Shown here in pieces: positions 53,260-62,810 of a stretch of DNA of 64,000 nt (position 1 is its first letter; every line of letters starts with the position of its first letter). The notes under the pieces were generated by a model. It searched no databases. It worked only from the letters and a program-made list of their open reading frames with translations, and was not told the DNA's origin. The DNA lies in assembly GCA_029573725.1 (NCBI GenBank), contig JAKQDQ010000042.1:126777-190776 (forward strand), written 5' to 3'. Origin of the DNA: Verrucomicrobiota bacterium. Its GTDB lineage: Bacteria > Verrucomicrobiota > Verrucomicrobiia > Limisphaerales > JADLHS01. A program made the position numbers and the translations under genes.

Positions 53260-55569
53260 TCAGCAACAGCGGCGGACGCCGGAAAAGCGCTGCTCGATGG
53301 TGGCGACGTAAATTTGCCCGGTCGTCTGGCGATGCTCCGCACATGGGCATTGCGCGGCCTGCTTTTGTTGGGCGCGCTCGAAATGCGCCTCACCGGACAA
53401 TTCCCGGGCCAGGGCCAGCGCCAGGGTGGCGGCGCCGCCCAGCCCGCGGAAGCGGCTGCCCGGCTCGACGAGGGCATAATCCGGCAGCCAGACGGGCTCG
53501 CTCTCCTGCAACACCGCCGCCTTGCGGCGGGACAGAAGCAGCATCCATTCGCGCAGACTCAGGAGGATCACCAGCAAGACGAGCAGCAGAAAGGCGCCGG
53601 TGACGATGGCGTCCACCTGGTTGTTGAACACCTGCACCTGCAACTCGCGCAGGCGCGTGGACAACTCCGGACGCTCCGCGGAGGCGGTGAGTGTGGTGAT
53701 TTCCGTCTGCAGGGACCGGGTTTTGGCCAGAAAGCCGATGCGGGGGTTGGGGCTCCAAATTTTTTGCACTCCGGCGGTAAAGGTCACCGCCAGCAGCCAG
53801 ACCAGCGGGAGGAAGGCGATCAGGGCCAGGGCGGGCCTTCCCGGACCCGGCTTCCGGGCGGCAGTGCCGGCGGGCGGCAGATTCATCTTCAACAGAATGG
53901 TGGTGGCCAGGCACAAGGCGATGGCGGCCAGCATTTGGTTGGCGATGCCGAACAACGGCCAGAGCGAATTGATTCCGCCCGCCGGATCACGCACCCCTTG
54001 AACCAGGAAGATCCCCCAGCCCGCCACCATGAGTCCGCTGGCCAGCAGGTTGGGGAGAATTGCCCGCGTGTTGCCCAGCGGCTTCCAGAGGTTGCCAAAG
54101 AAGTCCTGCAGGATGTACCGGCCGACGCGCGTTCCAGCGTCGAGAGTGGTGAGGATGAACAGGGCTTCGAACATGATGGCGAAGTGATACCAGAGATCGA
54201 GCCACTTTTCGTTGACAACCCTGGAAAAGATTTGCGCCATGCCCACGGCCAGCGTCGCGGCGCCGCCCGTACGCCCGAACAGGGTGTGTTCCCCCACTTC
54301 CCGCGCCAGGGCGTCCATGTGCGCGACCGTCACGGGAAACCCCAGGGAGGTGACCTGCGCGGCGGTGGTGGCGGCGGCTCCGTTGACGTTCATGGCGAAG
54401 TACACCCCGGGCTCCATGGTGCAGGCGGCGATGATGGCCATGATGGCCACCAGGGATTCCATGCACATCGCCCCGTAGCCGATGGGGCGGGTGTAACTCT
54501 CGCGCGTGACCATCTTGGGAGTTGTGCCGCTGGAAATCAGCGAGTGAAATCCGGAGATCGCACCGCAGGCGATGGTGATGAAGCAGAACGGAAAAATTTT
54601 TCCTGCGATGACCAGACCGGTGCCGTCCACGAACCGGGTCAGCCTGGGCATTTGCAGGTCCGGCAGCAGCAACAGGATGCCCCCGGCCAGGGCAAAAATC
54701 GTCCCCAATTTCACAAAGGTGCTGAGATAATCGCGGGGGGCGAGCAACAGCCAAACCGGGAGTACGCTGGCCGCGAGGCCATAACCGAGAATGATCCAGG
54801 CGAGATGGATCTCGGACAAGGAGAAGACGCCCGCCCAGTAGGGATGCCCATGCACCAGCCGGCCGCCCCACACGGCCAGCAGGAGCAGCAGCACCCCAAT
54901 GGCGGAGGCTTCCATGACCTTTCCCACACGCACAAAACGCAGATAGCCGCCCATGAACAGGGCGATGGGGATGGTCGCGCCCACGGTGAAGACGCCCCAC
55001 GGGCTGCCGCCCAGCGCCTTGACGACCACCAAGGCCAGCACCGCCAGGAGAATGACCATGATGGCAAGAATGGCCACCGTCACGATCAGGCCAATGGGGG
55101 TGCTCAGTTCCTCCTTCACCATCTGGCTCAACGATTTGCCGTTTCGCCGGACGGACGCGAACAAAACGATGAAGTCCTGCACCGCGCCGCCCAGAACCAC
55201 GCCGATGAGAATCCACAAGGTCCCGGGCAGATAACCAAATTGCGCGGCGAGGACCGGTCCGACCAGTGGCCCCGGTCCCGAGATGGCGGCAAAGTGATGT
55301 CCGAAGACGATCCACTTGTTGGTTTTGACGAAATCCTTGCCATCATCATGGACCTCGCAGGGGGTGGCGCGGCGATCGTTCAGGGTGAGTACGCGTGCCG
55401 CCAGCCACTTGGAATAGAACCGGTAACCCAGGGCGTAGGTGCAGAAGGCGGCAATGAGGAGGTATGCGGAGTTGAGGTGCTCGCCGCGCGCCACGGCGAG
55501 CGTGGCATAGGCCCACGCCCCCAACACCGCCACCAGCAGCCAACCAAGTTTTCCAGCCAGTTTCCGCAT
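53260..55569 (-). CDS. cstA: Carbon starvation protein CstA (peptide/pyruvate transporter)
   Basis: The protein has 769 residues from the ATG at 55569; the longer frame to 55908 has no family likeness. Multiple membrane helices and CstA motifs are seen: KWIVFGHHFAAISGPGPLVG, QFGYLPGTLWILIGVVLGGA, CGAISGFHSLISSGTTPKMV and IFSRVVNEKWLDLWYHFAIM. CstA proteins import peptides or pyruvate in carbon limitation. A cytoplasmic or periplasmic insertion near the C-terminus (about 640-700) is coiled-coil-like. It is divergent from the AmpG-like gene across 196 bp. Confidence 0.92.
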   Translation of the reverse strand: MRKLAGKLGWLLVAVLGAWAYATLAVARGEHLNSAYLLIAAFCTYALGYRFYSKWLAARVLTLNDRRATPCEVHDDGKDFVKTNKWIVFGHHFAAISGPGPLVGPVLAAQFGYLPGTLWILIGVVLGGAVQDFIVLFASVRRNGKSLSQMVKEELSTPIGLIVTVAILAIMVILLAVLALVVVKALGGSPWGVFTVGATIPIALFMGGYLRFVRVGKVMEASAIGVLLLLLAVWGGRLVHGHPYWAGVFSLSEIHLAWIILGYGLAASVLPVWLLLAPRDYLSTFVKLGTIFALAGGILLLLPDLQMPRLTRFVDGTGLVIAGKIFPFCFITIACGAISGFHSLISSGTTPKMVTRESYTRPIGYGAMCMESLVAIMAIIAACTMEPGVYFAMNVNGAAATTAAQVTSLGFPVTVAHMDALAREVGEHTLFGRTGGAATLAVGMAQIFSRVVNEKWLDLWYHFAIMFEALFILTTLDAGTRVGRYILQDFFGNLWKPLGNTRAILPNLLASGLMVAGWGIFLVQGVRDPAGGINSLWPLFGIANQMLAAIALCLATTILLKMNLPPAGTAARKPGPGRPALALIAFLPLVWLLAVTFTAGVQKIWSPNPRIGFLAKTRSLQTEITTLTASAERPELSTRLRELQVQVFNNQVDAIVTGAFLLLVLLVILLSLREWMLLLSRRKAAVLQESEPVWLPDYALVEPGSRFRGLGGAATLALALARELSGEAHFERAQQKQAAQCPCAEHRQTTGQIYVATIEQRFSGVRRCC

Positions 55570-55765
55570 TGCGCGTGGCAGAGTTGTAGTCCAAGCCGCG
55601 GCGTCTGCCCAGAAAAAGATTCCAGGTGCGGCCGACGAACTTTTCGGGTGGAACGCCGCGAATCCCGGCCGTCCCGCCGCGCCCACATGAAAATGTTGAG
55701 CCATGCCGCGCAAAAACCGGCGCGGAAACTTGCGGCCCGGTCCGCTTTCCCCAACACTCGCCGGG

Positions 55766-57622
55766 ATGTCAACGGTTTCGACTGTATCCCGGCGTAGCCC
55801 GTGGGCGTGGGTGCCCACGCTGTATCTGATCCAGGGCCTGCCGTTCGTGGTCGTCAATTCGGTTTCCGTGATCGTGTACAAAAGCCTCGGAGTGTCGAAC
55901 GCGGACATCGCCTTCTACACCGCGTGGTTGTATCTGCCCTGGGTGATCAAGCCGCTCTGGAGTCCGGTGGTGGATATTCTGCGGACGCGCCGCTGGTGGA
56001 TTTGGGTGATGCAATTGGTCATGGGCGCCGGTTTTGCCGGCGTGGGGTTGACCCTGCCGCTGTCCATTTATTTCCAGGCGTCCCTGGTTCTGTTCTATCT
56101 GGTGGCTTTTGCGTCCGCGACCCACGACATCGCCGCGGACGGCTATTACATGCTCGCGACCACCGAGAAGGAACAGGCGTTTTACGTCGGCATTCGCAGC
56201 ACGTTTTTCCGCGTCGCCAACATTTTTGGCCAGGGTTTGCTGGTTATTCTGGCGGGCTATTTGCAGGGCCGCACGGGATTGCCCGGCCCCCAGGTGATCG
56301 TGCGCGTCCAGCCGGAATGGGTTGCGCCCGGTGGCGCGGACGTCCCGTTTCCCTACTGGCAGGCCCCCACCAATCCGCCCTTGCGGGTTGCAGTGCAGGC
56401 CGGGGAGTTGCCGTTGGCCCCGCAACCGCGCGCCCCCTCCGAGGTGGCGTTGCGGCTGGCGGAAGTCAGACATTGGAACGAGACCAATGCGTTCACCCGC
56501 GTCCGCCAGCAAATTTCCCGCGCCCGGCAGGTCGGTGATCCGGGCTGGTGGCACCGCGCCGTAGCGCGGCCCCTGACGGAATTTCTCCACCGCCATTTCG
56601 GTCCGGAAGAAAAGCTGAAACCGGGGCACGTGGGCAACATCGGGGTGATCGCGATCGGTCTGACGCAGCCGCCGGGCCGGGAGATCGTGGTGACGCCGGT
56701 CTTCAAGGCGGGAGACAAGAGCATAGCCCTGGTGGAAGGTTCGCGGCTGGTGTTTGATGACACCAACTGGCACCGGCCCGCCTACGCCGTCGTCCAATTG
56801 GATCCCCAGCTCCGGAAGGCGGCGCAGGCCGTCTTCGAGATCCGTTCCGGGAACATCGTTTTTTCATGGACGGTGACCTTCTTTGCGCTGACGGGGTTGC
56901 TGGCGGGGTTTGGCATCTGGCATCAATTCATTCTCCCGCGCCCGGTCAAGGACCGGCCCGGGGATGCCCAGAACATCCTTGTGTTCATCCGGGAATTTTT
57001 TCAGACCTTCGGCGCGTTTTTTGCCAAGGAACGCATCGGCGCGTTGCTGGCGTTTCTGTTGTTGTTCCGCTTTGGGGAGGCGCAACTGATGAAAATGGTG
57101 GTGCCGTTTCTCCTGGACGTGCGCGAGGTGGGCGGTCTGGGATTGACCACCGGCCAGGTCGGCTGGGTTTACGGGACAATGGGGATATTGGGCCTGACGG
57201 CCGGCGGATTGCTCGGCGGGTTTGTGGCGTCGCGGCATGGATTGAAAGCCTGGCTCTGGGCAATGGTTTTCATCATGCACGTGCCGGACGCGGTGTTCAT
57301 CTACCTGTCCTACGCGCAGCCGGACCATCTCCCGATCATCACCGGCTGCATTGCGCTGGAGCAGTTCGGTTACGGGTTCGGCTTCACCGCGTACATGCTG
57401 TATATGATCTACATCGCGCGCGGCCAGCATGAGACGGCGCACTACGCCATCTGCACCGGCTTCATGGCATTGGGGATGATGATTCCCGGCATGTGGAGCG
57501 GGTGGTTGCAGGAAACCATCGGTTACCAGCATTTCTTTGTCTGGGTGATTCTGGCCACGATCCCGAGCTTTTTGGTCGTCCTCCTGATCCCGCTGGACAG
57601 GGACTTCGGGCGGAAGGGATGA
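55766..57622 (+). CDS. AmpG-like MFS permease with large inserted domain
   Basis: The protein has 618 residues from the ATG at 55766. The helices and motifs YLIQGLPFVVVNSVSVIVYK, YLPWVIKPLWSPVVDILRTR and AFASATHDIAADGYYM are typical of AmpG-type muropeptide or related permeases. Between helix 5 (IFGQGLLVILAGYLQ, about 153-167) and helix 6 (from about 363) lies a soluble segment of about 190 residues, far longer than the usual loop. By the predicted topology it is periplasmic. Helices 6-12 follow normally. Substrate unknown. Confidence 0.85.
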   Translation: MSTVSTVSRRSPWAWVPTLYLIQGLPFVVVNSVSVIVYKSLGVSNADIAFYTAWLYLPWVIKPLWSPVVDILRTRRWWIWVMQLVMGAGFAGVGLTLPLSIYFQASLVLFYLVAFASATHDIAADGYYMLATTEKEQAFYVGIRSTFFRVANIFGQGLLVILAGYLQGRTGLPGPQVIVRVQPEWVAPGGADVPFPYWQAPTNPPLRVAVQAGELPLAPQPRAPSEVALRLAEVRHWNETNAFTRVRQQISRARQVGDPGWWHRAVARPLTEFLHRHFGPEEKLKPGHVGNIGVIAIGLTQPPGREIVVTPVFKAGDKSIALVEGSRLVFDDTNWHRPAYAVVQLDPQLRKAAQAVFEIRSGNIVFSWTVTFFALTGLLAGFGIWHQFILPRPVKDRPGDAQNILVFIREFFQTFGAFFAKERIGALLAFLLLFRFGEAQLMKMVVPFLLDVREVGGLGLTTGQVGWVYGTMGILGLTAGGLLGGFVASRHGLKAWLWAMVFIMHVPDAVFIYLSYAQPDHLPIITGCIALEQFGYGFGFTAYMLYMIYIARGQHETAHYAICTGFMALGMMIPGMWSGWLQETIGYQHFFVWVILATIPSFLVVLLIPLDRDFGRKG

Positions 57623-57663
57623 TCCGCCCGGGCGTGACCGGGCAGTCCGGCGGCGGGCCGGCG

Positions 57664-58851
57664 TTATTTCCGGACGAACAACGCCAGCGAGGCCGTGTAG
57701 CCGTGCAGAAAATTTCTTTCGCCCACGGGACCGATCTCGCCGTTGCAGAAAAAGCCTGCCAGCCCGATCTCGCCGAATTCCTTTTGCGCCAGGCGTGCAT
57801 CGTGACTGGACGTTCCGAACAGATGCTTGCCGCGGCCGTTGCAGCAGCAGAGACAGCCGCCGTAAACGATCGCGCCGTTCAAGCCGGCATGGGTTTGGGC
57901 CAGCAGTTCGTGGAGGTCCTCGGTTGCCGCGGCGGCATCCCGCCGCTGGAACTGCATGGTCTGGCCGGCCCGGGGCAGCGCGCCCACGGCGAGAATGCCG
58001 GTTTGGGGATCGCCCCCCAGCAGGTTGCGGACGAGGAAATCACCACGCCGGAAATGCTCCCGATACTCGTCCATCACCAGCCCGATGAAGAGATTCCCGC
58101 GCACCTTCTGTTGTTCGTCGGCGGTCATTTTATTCACCGTGTCCGACAGGACCTCGTAGGCCGGACGGTTGCCAATGCGGTGAATGAGATTCTGTTCCAC
58201 CCGGGTCAACGTCCAGGTATCGCCGATGGGCGTGCAGCCCTGGGAGATGACGCCAGCCAGTTTCACTTCGCCGCCAACGGCGAGCGCCACGCCGCCCTCC
58301 TCGTACACGTCGCCGTTCAGGTAAATCTGGGTGGTCTGGTCCGCGAACACGCCACTGGCCAATCCGCCATAGACGGGACATCGGGGATAATCCCGGTTCC
58401 AGGAACGCAACCATGCTTCGGCGTCCAGATGGAACGGATCAATGAAGGCCAGCCAGCCATTGGCTTGGTTCGGGGACAGCTGGGTGTGTTCGGGCCAGAA
58501 GGTGGCCCCGGCCGCCAGTTCAATATGGGACTGGTCAAAATACGTGCCGGTGAGCGTTGCGCCCGGCAGGGCATAGAGGGCCAGGACCAAGCCCGCATCG
58601 CTTTCGAACTCTTCGCCGCCGGACACCAGCGCGGTGCTGGAGCAACCGGCGAGCAACGGAATGCGCGCATGCACCCGGAGAATTTCCAGAACGTCCGCGG
58701 CATACGGAAAAAAGCGGGGGGTCATGAACACAAGGCCCAATGACACTTGCGGGGCGGTCAATTGGCCCCGCAGGTTTTCCGCCCACTGTTGCAAGCCCGT
58801 CTCGTCGAAGCCGGCCTGCCAGTGCGCGCTCACTGAATACTCCCTGCTCAC
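57664..58851 (-). CDS. FIST N/C domain signal-transduction protein
   Basis: The protein has 395 residues from a GTG at 58851. The FIST N-terminal part (PQVSLGLVFMTPRFFPYAAD, HARIPLLAGCSSTALVSGG) and the FIST_C part (GNLFIGLVMDEYREHFRRGD, YGGCLCCCNGRGKHLFG, IGLAGFFCNGEIGPVGERNF) are clear. FIST proteins are thought to sense small ligands such as amino acids, often with chemoreceptors or kinases. A conserved Cys cluster (CLCCCNGRG) near the C-terminus may bind a ligand. It is 38 bp downstream of glycerate kinase. Confidence 0.87.
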   Translation of the reverse strand: MSREYSVSAHWQAGFDETGLQQWAENLRGQLTAPQVSLGLVFMTPRFFPYAADVLEILRVHARIPLLAGCSSTALVSGGEEFESDAGLVLALYALPGATLTGTYFDQSHIELAAGATFWPEHTQLSPNQANGWLAFIDPFHLDAEAWLRSWNRDYPRCPVYGGLASGVFADQTTQIYLNGDVYEEGGVALAVGGEVKLAGVISQGCTPIGDTWTLTRVEQNLIHRIGNRPAYEVLSDTVNKMTADEQQKVRGNLFIGLVMDEYREHFRRGDFLVRNLLGGDPQTGILAVGALPRAGQTMQFQRRDAAAATEDLHELLAQTHAGLNGAIVYGGCLCCCNGRGKHLFGTSSHDARLAQKEFGEIGLAGFFCNGEIGPVGERNFLHGYTASLALFVRK

Positions 58852-58889
58852 GACGGCAATTTAGCCAGTCTGCCCGCTTTTGCCAACTT

Positions 58890-60011
58890 TCAGTTCCTGG
58901 TTGGCACGGTCAGGCTGGCCGCCGTCCGCGTGGCCAGCCGGGTGAGCCAGAGCGCGGCATGCCGCCGGGCGTTGATTGGGCGGGTTAACTCCACCAGGGC
59001 GTGGGTGCGGGTGAAGCGCCGGGCGAGAAGGGCCGGATCGCGCACGACTCCCGCCAGGCCAATCACCGGCAGCTTGTGGCGTTGGGCCAGAAGCGCCACC
59101 TGCCCGGCGCCTTTGCCCATCAGCGTGGAACGATCCATCGCCCCTTCGGCGGTAAGGACCAGATCCGCTGCGGCCAGTTTTTGGAGCAATCCAGTTTCGC
59201 GGGCGAGCAGATCGAAACCGGAAACCAGTCGCGCACGGGCGAACGTGGCCAGGCCGTAGCCCAGTCCGCCGGCTGCGCCCGCCCCCGCCAGGGTGGCCCG
59301 ATCGGCGGCACACTGTTGTTGCATGACCCGGGCCAGCCGGCGCAAAGCGCGTTCGGCGGGGGCGAAATCTTCCGGACGCAGTCCCTTTTGCGGACCATAA
59401 ACCCGGGTGGCCCCATGGCGGCCGAGCAGCGGGTTGTTCACATCCACCGCCACCGTGAGACGCCCGCGGGGTGCGGGGCGGGCCGGAGGTTGAACCGTCT
59501 GCAATCGCGCCAGCGCCGGCCACGCCAGAATTTCCGTGTTGGTGCGGTCAAAAAATCTCCAGCCCAGCGCGCGTGCCAGACCGAAGCCGCCATCATTGGT
59601 CGCACTGCCGCCGATGCCGAGGAGGATTTGTTGCGCGCCCTGCTGTTGGGCGGCGTGCAGGGCTGCTCCCAGACCGAAGGTGTCCAGTTGAAACGGGTGG
59701 AATTTCCCGGGCGGGAGCATGGCCAGGCCGACAACCTCGGCGGATTCAATGATGGCGGTGCGGCTTTGCGGCTGCCACCACCAGGTGGCCGAGGTGGGTT
59801 GATGCGCCGCATCCACCGTTTTCAAACGGCGCGGCCCGGCGCGCAACGCCGTGCTCATGACCGCGCCGAATCCGTCCCCGCCGTCGCTGATCGGATGCAG
59901 GGTGAGCTGATCCTGTGGACGCGCTTTGCGCCATCCCCGCGCCATGGCCAGCGCGGCGGCTTGCGCGGTGAGGGTGCCTTTGAATTTGTCCGGGGCGATG
60001 AGAACGCGCAT
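58890..60011 (-). CDS. glxK: Glycerate kinase
   Basis: The protein has 373 residues from the ATG at 60011. MRVLIAPDKFKGTLTAQAAA, HPISDGGDGFGAVM, GIGGSATNDGGFGLARALGW, GATRVYGPQKGLRPEDF and VLTAEGAMDRSTLMGKG are the family (GK type 1) motifs. It phosphorylates glycerate to 2-phosphoglycerate. It follows xerD by 17 bp on the same strand. A Hyi-like protein encoded at 35.8 kb could supply tartronate semialdehyde, but the reductase linking them is not seen here. Confidence 0.93.
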   Translation of the reverse strand: MRVLIAPDKFKGTLTAQAAALAMARGWRKARPQDQLTLHPISDGGDGFGAVMSTALRAGPRRLKTVDAAHQPTSATWWWQPQSRTAIIESAEVVGLAMLPPGKFHPFQLDTFGLGAALHAAQQQGAQQILLGIGGSATNDGGFGLARALGWRFFDRTNTEILAWPALARLQTVQPPARPAPRGRLTVAVDVNNPLLGRHGATRVYGPQKGLRPEDFAPAERALRRLARVMQQQCAADRATLAGAGAAGGLGYGLATFARARLVSGFDLLARETGLLQKLAAADLVLTAEGAMDRSTLMGKGAGQVALLAQRHKLPVIGLAGVVRDPALLARRFTRTHALVELTRPINARRHAALWLTRLATRTAASLTVPTRN

Positions 60012-60028
60012 AACGAGTTGGGGAAAAC

Positions 60029-60949
60029 TTATTGGCGGGGATGAAACTTCCGATGAATGTCCCGCAGGCGGTTGCCGGTGACGTGGGTATAGACTTCCGT
60101 GGTGCTGATGTCGGTGTGCCCCAGCAGTTCCTGGATCACGCGCAAATCGGCGCCGTGTTCGAGCAGGTGCGTGGCGAAACTGTGACGCAGCATGTGCGGG
60201 GTGATGTTGCGGACAATCCCGGCCCGCCGCGCACGGGTCTTGATGCGCTGCCAAAGGGTGATGGGGGCAAAAGCCGAGCCGCGGGTGGTGAGAAACACGT
60301 TGGCGGGGGAGCGGGGGCGCACCAGCTGGGGCCGCCCGGCGTCCAGGTAATGCTTCAAGGCGACCACCGCCGGGGTTCCCAGGGGAACGACGCGCTCTTT
60401 GTTGCCCTTCCCAATGACATGAATGTAGCCGGCTTCCAGGTGCAGTTGCTCAAGGCGCAGGGCGCACAATTCCGCCCGGCGCAATCCGGAGGCATAGGCG
60501 AGTTCCAGGATGGCGGTGTCGCACAAGTGGCGTGGCGTGCGGACGGGGTCGGGCTGCAGCAGCGCTTCGATCTCCGCGTTGGACAGGGACTTTGGCAGGC
60601 GTTTCCAACGACGGGGCAGGGACAGGTGTTCGGCGATGTTGTGCGGCAGCAGTTTTGCCTCCTCGGCGTAGCGGTAAAAAGCGCGCAGCGCGGCGATTTC
60701 CAGATACACGCTTTCGCTGCTGAGGCGGCGCGGAGAATCCTGGGGTTCGTGGGCCAGCCGGCGTTCCCGCTCCTGTTGTAGATAGCGGGTGAGATGTCTC
60801 AACTCCACCTGCTCCCAGGCGGCGAGGCCCTGCCGGCCCGCCCAGGCGGTGAATTGTTGCAGCAGCCCGGCGTAGGTGCGTTGGGTGTGCAATGCCTGGC
60901 CGCGTTCGTGCCGGAGGTATTGCAGAAAATCCTCAATAAGCGCCTGCAT
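60029..60949 (-). CDS. xerD: Tyrosine recombinase XerC/XerD
   Basis: The protein has 306 residues. An N-terminal SAM-like domain (EDFLQYLRHERGQALHTQRT) precedes the catalytic domain with R in AYASGLRRAELCALRLEQL, K in VIGKGNKERVVPLG, HMLRHSFATHLLEHG, GHTDISTTEVYTHV (the last Tyr is the nucleophile). It resolves chromosome dimers at dif. The start overlaps the gspK stop by 17 bp, so it is transcribed with the type II secretion genes. The second Xer protein is not in the window. Confidence 0.93.
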   Translation of the reverse strand: MQALIEDFLQYLRHERGQALHTQRTYAGLLQQFTAWAGRQGLAAWEQVELRHLTRYLQQERERRLAHEPQDSPRRLSSESVYLEIAALRAFYRYAEEAKLLPHNIAEHLSLPRRWKRLPKSLSNAEIEALLQPDPVRTPRHLCDTAILELAYASGLRRAELCALRLEQLHLEAGYIHVIGKGNKERVVPLGTPAVVALKHYLDAGRPQLVRPRSPANVFLTTRGSAFAPITLWQRIKTRARRAGIVRNITPHMLRHSFATHLLEHGADLRVIQELLGHTDISTTEVYTHVTGNRLRDIHRKFHPRQ

Positions 60950-62018
60950 TCGCCGCCGGTTTGTTCAGTTTCCAGTAGAACGTCAACACCTGGACATCGC
61001 GCGGGCTGTTGCGCCGCAAAACCGCGTAGTATTGCCGGTGAATTCCATCAATTTCCGCATCAATCTCCACGCGAAACGTGGTGCTGCGGACGGTGAAACG
61101 ATTTTGGATCATGCCCACCACCGCCTGGTTCAAACCGGCGCACAGCAGCCCTTCGCCCGGATTCCGAAACGGGGTGGGGAAGCCAAGGTTCTGGCCGGAA
61201 CGGCATTGGATGATTTGCTGGGCCACATTTTCGTCAATAAACGGCACCAGTTGCAGAACCTCTGCCGAGGCGGTGTTGAGGTTGATCAGTCCCGACGACA
61301 GCGGAGTGAACAGCTGGCGCAGGGTGGCCCGCTGCACGGGCGGGGCAGCGAAGCCGATCTGGTCGCGCAACTCGGGTGGAGGAGGCGGAGGCGCGGATTC
61401 GAGTCCGTACATCTCGGGGGTGATGCCGCGAATCAGCAGCAGTTCCGATAAATCATCAATCCAACCATCCTTGGCCCGATACGGCGGGGTGAGGCTTTCG
61501 TAATAATCCGATTCCGTGCCGTTGACGTGTGGCACCTGGTCGGGGTCAATCCAATCCAGAATGGCGGCGACAATGCCCCCGGAGTCGCCGTCGTCCACCC
61601 CGACCAGGCGCATGGCTTGTTCGAGCAGGGCCGGATCGGCGGTGTTGATGTTGGCGTAACGTTCCAGGTCCACCATTTTCCAGGTGAAGCGGCCGTAGCC
61701 CAGGTCCACGGTGCGCTGCACGAAATCCAGCACGCTGTTCGAGCAGCTGCTCAGGTTGCCGCCCGCCCAAACCTGGGTTTCCGCGTCAAAGGGCTCCTCG
61801 GGGCAGGCGGCGCTGGCGACCAGAACGGCCTTGCAATAGTCCACGGCGGATTGGGCCAGGGGATAAAAATCCGCCTCGGCTTTGGCGTTGCGCGCCAGCC
61901 GGGTTTCCACCTTCATCGAATACGCAAATCCGGCGGCGAGGATTGAGAGCACCGTAATGCAGATCATCACAATGATGAGCGCGATGCCTGCCTGTGGAGA
62001 CTGTGGCGAGGTTTTCAC
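60933..62018 (-). CDS. gspK: Type II secretion minor pseudopilin GspK
   Basis: The protein has 361 residues. The prepilin-like N-terminus AGIALIIVMICITVLSILAA has the hydrophobic helix. GspK features follow: YANINTADPALLEQ, GWIDDLSELLLIRGIT, and LINLNTASAEVLQLVP, which is a helix-hairpin-helix-like repeat of the family. GspK caps the pseudopilus tip with GspI and GspJ. It lies 3 bp downstream of gspJ. Confidence 0.9.
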   Translation of the reverse strand: MKTSPQSPQAGIALIIVMICITVLSILAAGFAYSMKVETRLARNAKAEADFYPLAQSAVDYCKAVLVASAACPEEPFDAETQVWAGGNLSSCSNSVLDFVQRTVDLGYGRFTWKMVDLERYANINTADPALLEQAMRLVGVDDGDSGGIVAAILDWIDPDQVPHVNGTESDYYESLTPPYRAKDGWIDDLSELLLIRGITPEMYGLESAPPPPPPELRDQIGFAAPPVQRATLRQLFTPLSSGLINLNTASAEVLQLVPFIDENVAQQIIQCRSGQNLGFPTPFRNPGEGLLCAGLNQAVVGMIQNRFTVRSTTFRVEIDAEIDGIHRQYYAVLRRNSPRDVQVLTFYWKLNKPAANAGAY

Positions 62019-62021
62019 GTT

Positions 62022-62810
62022 TCAGCGGCCCGCCGGCTGTCCGGGAGGAGGCGGAGTCGGGGTGGGATTGGCTGGTGGCGGCACCGGCCCGCCGCCCGCC
62101 GGCGGGCGGTTGGCGGCCTGGGCGGCAACGGGCACCATCGTTGCCGGTAGCGCGGCGATGTCCACCACGACTTCCTTCACGCCGGGCTGGTAGGGATGGT
62201 CCGGACTGCGGCGTTCGAATTCCAGGGCGATCTTGAGCATGCGCGGCAGTTCGTTGGTGCGTACCCACTCCTCCACCCAGTCCTGCTTGCGCGCGTCCCA
62301 GAATTCCATGGTCATCCTGTTGACGTCCCGCGCCAGGACAAACGGAAATTCCTGCTCGTCCGAATCCATGTCCTTCAACAGCGGCGACTGCCGCAGCACC
62401 AGTCGCGGCCGGGAATCCCGGTCGGGCTCGATGGAAAAACTGACGCGGCGCACGTCGAATCCGGCAAACGCCACCCGGCTGCTGCGCGGGAACATTTCCG
62501 GCAGCCGCGCCACGAAACTCAGAAATCCGGCCTCCGCGTTGTCCGCCACAAACGCGTAATTGCGCGGGTCGGCTTGAAAGGACATCACTCCGTTCAAGGC
62601 TTCCTTGATGGTGCGCAGGGCCATGCGTTCGCGCTGAATCTGAATGGCGGCGTCCTGACCGATCCGGGCGGATTTCATGATCAGGGTCCAGGTGGCGTAA
62701 ATGGCCAGAAGGACCAGGCCAAAGATGGCGAACGCCACCAGGATCTCCAGCAGCGTAAAGGCGGCGCCGCGCCGGCGGCGGGCGGCCCGGCCATGGCGGC
62801 CCGGCTTCAT
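62022..62810 (-). CDS. gspJ: Type II secretion minor pseudopilin GspJ
   Basis: The protein has 262 residues with a type IV prepilin signal RRGAAFTLLEILVAFAIFGL (Phe +1, Glu +5). The middle part with ERMALRTIKEALNGVMSF and RDVNRMTMEFWDARKQDWVE fits GspJ. The last 45 residues are Pro/Ala/Gly-rich and probably disordered, unlike the usual family end. The start overlaps the gspI stop by 4 bp. Confidence 0.85.
   Translation of the reverse strand: MKPGRHGRAARRRRGAAFTLLEILVAFAIFGLVLLAIYATWTLIMKSARIGQDAAIQIQRERMALRTIKEALNGVMSFQADPRNYAFVADNAEAGFLSFVARLPEMFPRSSRVAFAGFDVRRVSFSIEPDRDSRPRLVLRQSPLLKDMDSDEQEFPFVLARDVNRMTMEFWDARKQDWVEEWVRTNELPRMLKIALEFERRSPDHPYQPGVKEVVVDIAALPATMVPVAAQAANRPPAGGGPVPPPANPTPTPPPPGQPAGR

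Noticed and set aside
53203-55797. 864-codon open frame antisense to cstA
   Set aside because: It is an artefact of high GC codon use; the product is low-complexity Gly/Gln/His-rich, and the other strand encodes a clear CstA.
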